Source: Lewinellaceae bacterium (lineage in GTDB: Bacteria > Bacteroidota > Bacteroidia > Chitinophagales > Saprospiraceae). From it: a DNA stretch of 64,000 nt. Shown here in pieces: positions 18,309 to 27,622 of the stretch. Where the stretch lies: NCBI GenBank assembly GCA_020636405.1, contig JACJXW010000004.1, positions 2,592,001-2,656,000 of the forward strand, written 5' to 3'. Numbering within the stretch: the stretch's first letter is position 1; each line of letters starts with the position of its first letter. The notes below the pieces were generated by a model. That model was not told where the DNA came from and did no database searches. It was given only the letters and a program-made list of their open reading frames with translations. Made by a program: the position numbers and the translations under genes.

Positions 18309-20009
18309 ATGAACAGAAGACGACTGCTACAGTATCTATTGCTGTTGACGATATTATTCAGCCAGGGCTTTTTTACTGGCCTTCTGGCTTCCGATACCTA
18401 TACCTGGACTGGCGCTGGGGGGGATGGGCAATGGACAACCTCTGCAAATTGGGAAAATGATGGCCCAAATGGGGTCCCTGACCTTCCTCCCTATGATGCC
18501 GACGTGATCATTAATGGAAATCATGTGGTGATCCTTTCTATCCCCACAAATTATACTGTTGAATCGGTACACCTGAAAAATGGAGCCATGCTGACCATAG
18601 CCTTCGGTGCTACACTAACCACACGTAAGGGTAACGTTGGAAATGAAGGTTTTACCATTGAATCAAACGCCGTTTTGGTACTGGAGGGCGCGCTCAATAT
18701 CTACGACCTTGACGCTAACCTCGATATAGGTTTATTTATTGATGATTTGGGTTCCGCTTCCATTGGAGTCAATGGCGTGCTCTATATACCCGATTATGGA
18801 GGAACCCATGACCGCACCTGTGCCATGCGAGTCGATGGAAGCCTCACTAATAACGGGACAGTATTGATTACCAACCCATCCGACAGAGGGATACTTATGG
18901 GAAGTGGAGGCTCTGTTACCAACAACAGCTCAGGGGCTATCACAGTATCGGGAGGTTTCGAAGGAATCTACTTTAGGAGCAGTTCCTCCATCACCAATGA
19001 GGGAACAATTACCTTATCTGGAGCTTCTTCGAAGATAATTGAAGGAGGGTCCGGGTGGTCATTGACCAATAATGGCACTCTAGCCGGTACAGGTACAATA
19101 AAGTCCAAATACCTTTCCTTTGGTGATGGTTCTTCTCTTTCTCCGGGTAATTCTGCTGGTACTTTGATTTTTGATAATGGTAGCAATGCAGTTAACCTGA
19201 ACGGTGTAACCCTAATTATGGAGGTCAACGGACCAACAGCCGTCTCAGGGTACGACCAAATACAAATAACGGGCTCTGGAGATTTAAAGCTGGCGGGCTC
19301 CACATTGCAATTAACCGGAAGCTATACCCCTGTTCAGGGCGACCAGTTCTTCCTCGCTATTTCCACCGGCACAGGCTCGGTCACGGGAACTTTCGGGGGC
19401 GGCCCGTTTCAAATCAATAATGTTTCGCTAACCGACCTTTCCAATGGCGGGTTGGAGTTCGGCCAATTCCTCCCGGTCGAATTCACTTCCTTTACTGCCC
19501 GGCAAGCCGGTAAGGCCGTGCAGTTGCATTGGTCTACCGCCACCGAAATCAACAACGATTATTTTGCTGTGGAGCATTCCACGGACGGCCGCCACTTTAC
19601 GGTGATTGGCAAAGTCTCCGGGTTTGGTACTACCCAGGAGGCGCAGTACTATAATTTTGTGCACGATACCCCTGGGAACGGCCTGAACTACTACCGCCTG
19701 AATCAGTACGATTTCGACGGGGCGCATGAATACAGTAAGATTCAAACCATCCTGTTTGAAGGAGAAGATCTCTGGACGATCCGGCCCACGCTGGCCCGCC
19801 AATTCGTATCCGTTGAATGGCTGGAAGTACCCCAGTCTGCCGCAACCGTAGAGGTTTTTAATGTGGCTGGCCAAAAGGTCTACAGCCAGGAGGCTGCTGC
19901 CTGGGCATCCCGGTTGGAGATCCCGGTAGAGGATTGGATGCCCGGCATGTACTGGGTGCTGGTACGGGATGCGGGGCAGGGGAGTGCCCGGCGGTTCGTT
20001 AAGGAGTAA
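18309..20009 (+). CDS. Secreted T9SS cargo protein, paralogue of the upstream gene
   Basis: 566 residues with the same plan as the gene at 16331. There is a signal peptide (LLQYLLLLTILFSQGFFTGL), a beta-helix-like region (YTVESVHLKNGAMLTIAFGA, LTNNGTVLITNPSD), the module LPVEFTSFTARQAGKAVQLH...STDGRHFTVIG, and a T9SS type A sorting domain ending GMYWVLVRDAG...RRFVKE. The two are tandem duplicates, 307 bases apart. The C-terminal modules are more alike than the N-terminal repeats, which suggests diversifying surface sequence. The spacer between them (18002-18308) has no gene that I can support. Confidence 0.88.
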   Translation: MNRRRLLQYLLLLTILFSQGFFTGLLASDTYTWTGAGGDGQWTTSANWENDGPNGVPDLPPYDADVIINGNHVVILSIPTNYTVESVHLKNGAMLTIAFGATLTTRKGNVGNEGFTIESNAVLVLEGALNIYDLDANLDIGLFIDDLGSASIGVNGVLYIPDYGGTHDRTCAMRVDGSLTNNGTVLITNPSDRGILMGSGGSVTNNSSGAITVSGGFEGIYFRSSSSITNEGTITLSGASSKIIEGGSGWSLTNNGTLAGTGTIKSKYLSFGDGSSLSPGNSAGTLIFDNGSNAVNLNGVTLIMEVNGPTAVSGYDQIQITGSGDLKLAGSTLQLTGSYTPVQGDQFFLAISTGTGSVTGTFGGGPFQINNVSLTDLSNGGLEFGQFLPVEFTSFTARQAGKAVQLHWSTATEINNDYFAVEHSTDGRHFTVIGKVSGFGTTQEAQYYNFVHDTPGNGLNYYRLNQYDFDGAHEYSKIQTILFEGEDLWTIRPTLARQFVSVEWLEVPQSAATVEVFNVAGQKVYSQEAAAWASRLEIPVEDWMPGMYWVLVRDAGQGSARRFVKE

Positions 20010-20046
20010 GTGCATGAACAGGACATAAAAAATCGCAAATCAAAAA

Positions 20047-20214
20047 TCAAAACCCCTCATTCTCCAGCAGGGCTTTCACCGGGCCGTGGTGTTTCGCCAG
20101 GGCAACCGTTTTATTGGCGCCTATAGCGATCCATTCGGGTGTATTGCCGAAGAGGATCTGCGGATAGATGTTCTGCCGGAGTAAAAACGAGGGAGAGCGT
20201 CCCTGCCCCCCCAT
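20047..20214 (-). CDS. Small frame downstream of the 21.8-20.2 kb gene, possibly a remnant
   Basis: A 55-codon frame starting MGGQGRSPSFLL and ending KALLENEGF. It contains the protein-like stretch PQILFGNTPEWIAIGAN. The start lies 6 bases after the stop of the larger minus-strand gene, with GGAGGG touching the ATG, which is too close for a normal ribosome-binding site. I do not recognise it. It may be the conserved C-terminal end of a deleted gene rather than an expressed small protein. Confidence 0.35.
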   Translation of the reverse strand: MGGQGRSPSFLLRQNIYPQILFGNTPEWIAIGANKTVALAKHHGPVKALLENEGF

Positions 20215-20220
20215 CCCTCC

Positions 20221-21777
20221 CTACTGCGACAATACGTTAAAGGACAGGCCCACGAAAAAACCTACATCATATACCGAACGTAAGGGCAGCGCTCCTGCCT
20301 CTGAGATGAGGCTGTCGCCAACTTGATAGCCTTGTCCCAGGCGGTCTATCTTTCCGCCCATTAAGCCGCCACTGAGGGCGATGCGTTGTCCTTGCCCCAG
20401 GATGAGGCTCGGGCCGAGCATAAAGTGGATGGATTGCGCTCCGCTATCACCGCCGATGGAGATGCCCAGCCCAAAGGTGCCGCCCACAGAGAGGTTGCCT
20501 GCGCTTTGGGGATAAAAATGCAGAAAAGAAGTTATTATGGGCAGATACTTGTCTTTATCTTCTGATACAATCAGGTCGTCTCTGAGAAAATAGTCCTGCG
20601 GCTGATCAAAGTAACTGCCGAAGCTGACGCCTATGCTGGCGTTGACCTTAAAGCCACCATATACGGGGACCTCCACTGCGGAAAGCTGTCGGCTTCGCAG
20701 GCTGGGGGTGTTGGCTGAGTCGATGGGGTTCAGTTGTAGTTTGAATTTCAGGTGGTCTCCTTTGGCCTGCGTTCTGAACGTATGAGAAAAGGTATTGGCC
20801 TTGAGCTCTTCCAGGACGTAGCGAAGTTGGATGAGTTGCTCCAGGTTGTAGTTTTCCATCTGTTCCAGGGTCGCGGCGGCCTGGGTGGCAGCTTCCCGGT
20901 ACTGCTCGATCTGCGAAGTTCCCGTGCCCTGGAAGGAGGCTATGGCGTTCTGGAATTCCTTGAACTGGGAGGAAGACATGGGAATACCGCCGATGGAGTC
21001 CCGGATCAGGGCTACGAACTCGTAATAACCGGCGAGTTCGTCCGTATATTTATTGTATTCTTCCAGCTTCTGGCTGAGCTCTTCCCGGGCGCCGGTTTTC
21101 TCCAGTAGTTGTTCCAGGTTTTGTACATCCGACTCCTTGCCGAGGATGGTTTCCAGATACTCCATCGACAAGCTCCGGATCCGGGCTGGCGGTATGGCGG
21201 GATTATAGCGCAGCTTTTCGATCTCTCCCGCAGCGATGTCCCTGATCCGCTGGGCCTGGCCCAGCCGGCTCATCTCCCGCCCCACTTCTTTAAGGTCTTT
21301 CTCGGTGTTGTTGATCAGGCGGGCCGTCTGGCTGAATTGTTTGAACAAAGCGTTGGCCGTTTTGGAGGCATCGGAGGTGACGAATCCATCGCCATCGCTG
21401 AATCCGCCGCCAAACTGGTCGAACGGGAAAGTGGCCGCTCCTCCCGGAGCGTTGAACAGCCCGGACAACATAGACAGGGGCGAGGCGCCGCCACCCGGAG
21501 CAGCGAAGAAACTGCTGAAATTGCCACCCATCACCGGGGCTACCAGGGCCTCCTTATTGTCTTCTTCGATGGCCACCTCGTATAGATAGTTGTTGTATTC
21601 CTTTACCAGGAGCGTTACGGTTTCTCCCTTTCTGGCCCGTACCTTTTTCGCAGGCAGGCCGTCACGTAAATAGGTAATGGAATCGTTTTGGACGTTGTAC
21701 TGTATCGTCAATCCCTGGGCGGCTATGCAGGCCGGGGACAGGAGGGTTAGAATCGCAATTTTCAGGTGTTTATACAT
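20221..21777 (-). CDS. Exported protein of unknown function with coiled coil and barrel-like end
   Basis: 518 residues. The signal peptide (LKIAILTLLSPACIAAQ) is followed by a small beta domain (TIQYNVQNDSITYLRDGLPA) and a Gly/Phe-rich linker (about 80-130). A long alpha-helical coiled-coil part runs from about 135 to 330, and a C-terminal third has amphipathic strands ending DVGFFVGLSFNVLSQ, as in small outer-membrane barrels. Its start and the start of the HExxH gene at 22107 are divergent. Function unknown; the neighbouring secretome genes suggest an envelope role (inference). Confidence 0.75.
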   Translation of the reverse strand: MYKHLKIAILTLLSPACIAAQGLTIQYNVQNDSITYLRDGLPAKKVRARKGETVTLLVKEYNNYLYEVAIEEDNKEALVAPVMGGNFSSFFAAPGGGASPLSMLSGLFNAPGGAATFPFDQFGGGFSDGDGFVTSDASKTANALFKQFSQTARLINNTEKDLKEVGREMSRLGQAQRIRDIAAGEIEKLRYNPAIPPARIRSLSMEYLETILGKESDVQNLEQLLEKTGAREELSQKLEEYNKYTDELAGYYEFVALIRDSIGGIPMSSSQFKEFQNAIASFQGTGTSQIEQYREAATQAAATLEQMENYNLEQLIQLRYVLEELKANTFSHTFRTQAKGDHLKFKLQLNPIDSANTPSLRSRQLSAVEVPVYGGFKVNASIGVSFGSYFDQPQDYFLRDDLIVSEDKDKYLPIITSFLHFYPQSAGNLSVGGTFGLGISIGGDSGAQSIHFMLGPSLILGQGQRIALSGGLMGGKIDRLGQGYQVGDSLISEAGALPLRSVYDVGFFVGLSFNVLSQ

Positions 21778-22106
21778 GGATCTGTAACGATTTTAGTTAA
21801 TCAAGTTGACGGATGAGCCTCAGAGGTAGTCGCTGGACATCTGATGATAATCCAATGAAGAGAAAAATGGCGAGAGCCAGCAAGGTTTTCATAAGATTGT
21901 GTTTAAATTGGGCTAAATTCTTTCCTCATGGAAATTGGGAGAATATCTAAATTGCCATTGTTTTGGCGTTAAATTTAAAATTTATTAGCAGGATCTTTTT
22001 CCCACTTCATTCTTTTTCCGGAAAAAACTCCTCTGGCTGTATTTGAGAGGGTTGAGAAAGGTAACCCTTTGGACGCCGGACAAATAAAGCATACAAAAAG
22101 AAATTT
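21778..22106. other. Divergent intergenic region
   Basis: 329 bases between two divergently transcribed exported-protein genes. It is AT-rich (for example 21955-21990), with several A/T runs. I see no full promoter consensus, terminator or small gene. Confidence 0.4.
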
Positions 22107-23747
22107 ATGCGCATTCTGCTTATTCTTGCCTGTCTTTACCCTCTGGCCGCCGGCGCCTGTGTTCAGGAAGATGATATTTTTGCTTACGTTGTTAACCAGA
22201 AAGGCAAGCAGCCCGGCGCCGAAGTGCCGGCTTACAAACTGGCTGTAACTACATCGGTATATCAAAAATTGCTGGAAGCCCGGGGCGACTTCCGCATGCC
22301 TGCTCCCGAACTGATCATGAACAATGGACAGCTTTACGTTGCCTGGATGAATCCGAAAAAGATGCAGGTCGGCCTGGAAGAAAAAGCCTACGATATTTGC
22401 GCCACCTTTGGGGCAGATTCGCTGAATGCCCTTGCTGCGCTGCTTGCCCATGAGCTTACCCACTATTACGAAAAGCACAACTGGACCCGCCACTTTTCCC
22501 GAAACAATGCCAACACTCAGGCCGGGGAGCAACTGGCCAAGCTGGAGGAAGGCCTTAAAATGGAAACGCAATCTGATTACCTGGGGGGCTTTCTGGCCCT
22601 ATCGGCCGGTTTTCACACTTATGGTATCATTCCACAATTGCTTCCCAAAGTGTACGAAGGCTACATCCTGCCGGAGGAGATCCCCGGTTACCCCTCTTTG
22701 TCCGACCGGGTGGCCTTTGCCGAAAATGCGATGGGGCGGCTACGGGAGCTACAGCTGGCCTTCGATTTGGCCAACTGCCTGACATTGGTGGAGGCTTATG
22801 AGCCGGCTTTCGATTACTACAATTATATTCTCAGTGATTTCCAGAGCCGGGAGCTGTACAATAACCTCGGCGTGCTGCACGTGATGGCCGCCCTGCCCTA
22901 TTTCAGTAAGGAAGAAATGCCATACGTGCTGCCAATAGAATTAGACATGAGCACCCGCCTTTCGCCGGACAAACGAGGCTTCGGGGAGAATATCGAAAAA
23001 CGGGCCGCCCTGCTTGATGCCGCCCTGGAAGCTTTCGGCCGGGCGGAGCTTCTGGATAAGGAATACCCCACTGCCTGGATCAACAAGGCTTGTGTGTACC
23101 TGCTACAGGGATCCCCTGAAGACGCCGGCTATTGGGCAGCCAAGGCCCGGAAGAAGGGCACGAAGATAGGCCTGGCAGCAGAGGCCCAGGATGCGGAAGT
23201 GCTGCAAGCCATCATTGAAGCCATCGAAGGCGATAAAGAACAAGCCGGTGCTATGCTCCAGCCTTTGGCGGAGAGCGGCCATGTACTTGCCGGACTGAAC
23301 CTGTCCATCCTCAACGGGACGATGCCGGCGCCGGAGGGCGTACTCACTTTTGCCAGGGGGGTGGAACGCATCGATGGCCTGTTGTTGGAGGACTATCTGG
23401 AGAACCCGCAGCCGGAACTGCAGGTGGATATGGGGGGCAACGTATTTATAGGGTTGCAGCATCTCGAACACAGCACTGTGTTGGTCCATTATGCGGATGG
23501 CGGAAAGCAATATGGCGTTTTCCACCTCACCGGCGAGGGCTACGAGGGGGCTACCCGGATGGGTATTCGCCTGGGAGATCGCCTGGATATGGTGAAGGAA
23601 AAATACACTACGCCTTCCCGGAGCGTTCAGAGCCGGCAGGGTACTTATCTCATTTATCCGAAAGAATACATTATTTTCCGGTTCGATGAGCAGGGCCTGG
23701 CCGATCAATGGGGCCTCTTTCGCCTTCAATTGGATAAAGAAGATTGA
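22107..23747 (+). CDS. Exported HExxH (M48-like) metallopeptidase with TPR-like region
   Basis: 546 residues with a signal peptide (MRILLILACLYPLAAGA). The zinc-site helix ALLAHELTHYYEKHNW lies near residues 112-127 and is followed about 45 residues later by ETQSDYLGGFLALSAG, the pattern of the third zinc ligand and Asp in M48 peptidases (ExxAD-like). GYPSLSDRVAFAENAM follows. The middle (about 225-430) is helical and TPR-like (SRELYNNLGVLHVMAA, TAWINKACVYLLQG). The C-terminus has a BamE-like GIRLGDRLDMVKEKY motif. A paralogue lies at 30056. The substrate is unknown, and it should act in the periplasm or outside the cell. Confidence 0.8.
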   Translation: MRILLILACLYPLAAGACVQEDDIFAYVVNQKGKQPGAEVPAYKLAVTTSVYQKLLEARGDFRMPAPELIMNNGQLYVAWMNPKKMQVGLEEKAYDICATFGADSLNALAALLAHELTHYYEKHNWTRHFSRNNANTQAGEQLAKLEEGLKMETQSDYLGGFLALSAGFHTYGIIPQLLPKVYEGYILPEEIPGYPSLSDRVAFAENAMGRLRELQLAFDLANCLTLVEAYEPAFDYYNYILSDFQSRELYNNLGVLHVMAALPYFSKEEMPYVLPIELDMSTRLSPDKRGFGENIEKRAALLDAALEAFGRAELLDKEYPTAWINKACVYLLQGSPEDAGYWAAKARKKGTKIGLAAEAQDAEVLQAIIEAIEGDKEQAGAMLQPLAESGHVLAGLNLSILNGTMPAPEGVLTFARGVERIDGLLLEDYLENPQPELQVDMGGNVFIGLQHLEHSTVLVHYADGGKQYGVFHLTGEGYEGATRMGIRLGDRLDMVKEKYTTPSRSVQSRQGTYLIYPKEYIIFRFDEQGLADQWGLFRLQLDKED

Positions 23748-23849
23748 CTAGCCCTTTGTGGCTATTAAAGAAATTGCTAATTTGAGTGTGCAAGCATTCT
23801 GCTGGCTGTATAGCGCAGCCGTTTTCCCTTAACCCAAAACAATTTTACT

Positions 23850-24746
23850 ATGAGCAAGCAGATCTTATTTATTGTCGGTTGCCTGTTGCTGTCCCTCAGC
23901 TTGCAAGCCCAGGATGACGTTCCTATTTTACTGACGAAAACCTATAAAAAGGTGAAATATGCGCCGGAACAAGGCGCCAGGTATTCCAAAGTAGAAGCTA
24001 CCAAATCGCTGGGCCCGGAAGGAGTGCTCAAGCTTAGTGGAAAAGCCACCGCCAGGCTGTACTGCAACGGCACTTTCAAGGAACTGAAAGGCAAAGGGAC
24101 GCATCCTGTTGCCAGCCTGTTTGAGGACGAACTTCGGTATGCGCCCATGGGGTTTTCAAGTACATTCAACAGCAGGTTGATGGCCGCCATCGGCGGGCCC
24201 AAAGGAAGCGATACGACCTCCATCAGCAGCGGATGGGGCAACAAAAAATTTGAGATCATCAGCAGTACCCCGATCGGAAAGGTCGTGGCGGGCCAGCTTA
24301 TCACTTTCCGGTGGCAAAGTAAAAAGGATCTGCCAGAGTATACTTTTTCTTTGGAAGACGAGAGTGGCAAGGTCGTTCACTCCGCCGCCGTTAAAAAGAA
24401 GGAATACATGCTGAACCTGGGCGAACTTGGACTAAAAGAAGGCAAAAAATATGCCTGGAAGGTCGTCGAAACCGGTGGGGCTGCCTTCTCCAATAAGTAT
24501 TTTTTCTCGATTGCCCGGGATGCGGAAAAAGCGGAAGTAATGAAGTTACTGCAGGAGGAGGAAGTTTATCAGCAAGCTGACCCCCTGATGAAAAAGCTGA
24601 TGGAAGCTGTTTCGTTCGAAGATGCCGAATTTTATTATGCTGCGGACAAAGCCTATGCCGAAGCTGCAGGCATGTCCGATACGGGCAACCTTCCGCAGGA
24701 GATGCGCGAAGCCCTTACCAGAAAACAGGCGAGGGCTCAGGATTAA
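23850..24746 (+). CDS. Exported protein of unknown function, FecR-like N-terminal motif
   Basis: 298 residues with a signal peptide (ILFIVGCLLLSLSLQAQ). After it comes GVLKLSGKATARLYCNGTF, a segment that resembles the start of FecR-like beta domains (weak). A region with ITFRWQSKKDLPEYTFSLED looks like an immunoglobulin-type fold in which a stimulus value is read out as a string of strands, and the C-terminal 70 residues are helical. It lies 102 bases downstream of the HExxH gene, in the same direction, and immediately before the large repeat array. Confidence 0.6.
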   Translation: MSKQILFIVGCLLLSLSLQAQDDVPILLTKTYKKVKYAPEQGARYSKVEATKSLGPEGVLKLSGKATARLYCNGTFKELKGKGTHPVASLFEDELRYAPMGFSSTFNSRLMAAIGGPKGSDTTSISSGWGNKKFEIISSTPIGKVVAGQLITFRWQSKKDLPEYTFSLEDESGKVVHSAAVKKKEYMLNLGELGLKEGKKYAWKVVETGGAAFSNKYFFSIARDAEKAEVMKLLQEEEVYQQADPLMKKLMEAVSFEDAEFYYAADKAYAEAAGMSDTGNLPQEMREALTRKQARAQD

Positions 24747-24796
24747 CAACCTTCCGCTGGATTGAATTGTCAATGATTTAGAAGTGAAACAGGAGT

Positions 24797-27610
24797 CATG
24801 CGAATCAGGGGCCAAAGAGCCCTGAAAGGGCCGGGAGGCAGACAGCTCATACGATACTTTTGATACGGAGGAATGTGCGATTTTTGATGGGGCTCTTTAG
24901 GAGCAGCCCTTTCGCTTGCCCTACATCGAAAATCAAACATCATAAATCAAACATCATAAATCAAAAGAGCTTGCCGGATCCCTGCCTCCATCAGCCGCCA
25001 TTTAGCCTCTGATTCGCATAAGTCATGCATATCAGAGGTTAAAAAGAGCCATGAACGGTTCGGGTTAGAAAAAATCAGCCGGAGGATGCGGCACTTTTGA
25101 TACGGAGGAATGTGCGATTTTTGACGTGCGATGTGCGATTTTTGATGGGGCTCTTTGGGAGCAGCCCTTTCGCCCGCCCTACATCGAAAATCAAACATCA
25201 AACATCAAACATCAAAAATCAAAAGAGCTTGCCGGATCCCTGCCTCCATCAGCCGCCATTTAACCTCTGATTCGCATAAGTCATGCGTATCAGAGGTTAA
25301 AAAGCCATGAACGGTTCGGGTTAGAAAAAATCAGCCGGAGGATGCGGCACTTTTGATACGGAGGAATGTGCGATTTTGACGTGCGATGTGCGATTTTGAT
25401 GGGGCTTTTGGGAACAGCCCTTTCGCCCGCCCTACATCGAAAATCAAACATCATAAATCAAACATCAAAAATCAAAAGAGCTTGCCGGATCCCTGCCTCC
25501 ATCAGCCGCCCTTTAGCCTCTGATTCGCATAAGTCATGCGTATCAGAGGTTAAAAAGAGCCATGAACGGTTCGGGTTAGAAAAAATCAGCCAGAGGATGC
25601 GGCACTTTTGATACGGAGGAATGTGCGATTTTTGACGTGCGATGTGCGATTTTTGATGGGGCTCTTTGGGAGCAGCCCTTTCGCCCGCCCTACATCGAAA
25701 ATCAAACATCATAAATCAAACATCAAAAATCAAAAGAGCTTGCCGGATCCCTGCCTCCATCAGCCGCCATTTAGCCTCTGATTCGCATAAGTCATGCATA
25801 TCAGAGGTTAAAAAGAGCCATGAACGGTTCGGGTTAGAAAAAATCAGCCGGAGGATGCGGCACTTTTGATACGGAGGAATGTGCGATTTTTGACGTGCGA
25901 TGTGCGATTTTGATGGGGCTCTTTTGGAACAGCCCTTTCGCCCGCCCTACATCGAAAATCAAACATCATAAATCAAACATCAAAAATCAAAAGAGCTTGC
26001 CGGATCCCTGCCTCCATCAGCCGCCCTTTAGCCTCTGATTCGCATAAGTCATGCGTATCAGAGGTTAAAAAAAAAACCATGAACGGTTCGGGTTAGAAAA
26101 AATCAGCCAGAGGATGCGGCACTTTTGATACGGAGGAATGTGCGATTTTTGACGTGCGATGTGCGATTTTGATGGGGCTCTTTGGGAGCAGCCCTTTCGC
26201 CCGCCCTACATCGAAAATCAAACATCATAAATCAAACATCAAAAAATCAAAGAGCTTGCCGGATCCCTGCCTCCATCAGCCGCCATTTAGCCTCTGATTC
26301 GCATAAGTCATGCGTATCAGAGGTTAAAAAGAGCCATGAACGGTTCGGGTTAGAAAAAATCAGCCGGAGGATGCGGCACTTTTGATACGGAGGAATGTGC
26401 GATTTTGACGTGCGATGTGCGATTTTTGATGGGGCTCTTTGGGAACAGCCCTTTCGCCCGCCCTACATCGAAAATCAAACATCATAAATCAAACATCATA
26501 AATCAAAAGAGCTTGCCGGATCCCTGCCTCCATCAGCCGCCATTTAACCTCTGATTCGCATAAGTCATGCGTATCAGAGGTTAAAAAGAGCCATGAACGG
26601 TTCGGGTTAGAAAAAATCAGCCAGAGGATGCGGCACTTTTGATACGGAGGAATGTGCGATTTTTGACGTGCGATGTGCGATTTTGATGGGGCTCTTTGGG
26701 AGCAGCCCTTTCGCCCGCCCTACATCGAAAATCAAACATCATAAATCAAACATCATAAATCAAAAGAGCTTGCCGGATCCCTGCCTCCATCAGCCGCCAT
26801 TTAGCCTCTGATTCGCATAAGTCATGCGTATCAGAGGTTAAAAAGAGCCATGAACGGTTCGGGTTAGAAAAAATCAGCCGGAGGATGCGGCACTTTTGAT
26901 ACGGAGGAATGTGCGATTTTTGACGTGCGATGTGCGATTTTTGATGGGGCTCTTTAGGGAGCAGCCCTTTCGCCCGCCCTACATCGAAAATCAAACATCA
27001 TAAATCAAACATCAAAAATCAAAAGAGCTTGCCGGATCCCTGCCTCCATCAGCCGCCATTTAGCCTCTGATTCGCATAAGTCATGCGTATCAGAGGTTAA
27101 AAAGAGCCATGAACGGTTCGGGTTAGAAAAAATCAGCCGGAGGATGCGGCACTTTTGATACGGAGGAATGTGCGATTTTTGACGTGCGATGTGCGATTTT
27201 TGATGGGGCTCTTTGGGAACAGCCCTTTCGCCCGCCCTACATCGAAAATCAAACATCAAACATCAAACATCAAAAATCAAAAGAGCTTGCCGGATCCCTG
27301 CCTCCATCAGCCGCCATTTAGCCTCTGATTCGCATAAGTCATGCGTATCAGAGGTTAAAAAGAGCCATGAACGGTTCGGGTTAGAAAAAATCAGCCAGAG
27401 GATGCGGCACTTTTGATACGGAGGAATGTGCGATTTTTGACGTGGCTCTTTGGGAACAGCCCTTTCGCCCGCCCTACATCGAAAATCAAACATCATAAAT
27501 CAAACATCATAAATCAAAAGGGCGGCCTGCTAAAGCAGCCCAAAAAGTACTTCCGTTTTCACCCCATCTGCTGCACTCTCGATCCCTGCCGCCCTTTAGC
27601 CAAGTCATGT
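24797..27610. repeat. Satellite-like array of about 258-bp tandem units
   Basis: Ten complete units can be aligned on the shared GCCGGATCCCTGCC, which recurs at 24973, 25231, 25484, 25742, 25999, 26258, 26515, 26772, 27031 and 27289. The spacings are 253-259 bases. Each unit has an imperfect palindrome with loop AAGTC, an AATCAAACATCATAAATC-type low-complexity stretch, and direct copies of GTGCGATTTTTGA. A truncated unit begins inside the palindrome at about 24797. Degenerate units run on the right to about 27610, only 13 bases from the end of the caspase gene. Frames of 60-85 codons inside the units are by-products. Confidence 0.95.
25260..25300. repeat. Palindrome inside the repeat unit (one example)
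   Basis: TTAACCTCTGATTCGCAT, loop AAGTC, then ATGCGTATCAGAGGTTAA. The arms are 18 bases with a single T-T mismatch. The same hairpin recurs in all ten complete units of the array, mostly with TAGCC for TAACC at the left edge, which shortens the stem. Such long palindromes are typical of REP-like elements and of binding sites for dimeric proteins; no function is known here. Confidence 0.9.
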
Positions 27611-27622
27611 TCCATTCCATTC

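Noticed and set aside
24947..27496. Repeated open frames of 67-84 codons inside the array, on both strands
   Set aside because: They are copies of the same repeat sequence, have no recognisable domain or conserved start context, and the unit length is not a multiple of three in most copies.
24797..27610. CRISPR array
   Set aside because: Units are about 258 bp and nearly identical throughout, with no alternation of short repeats and unique spacers.
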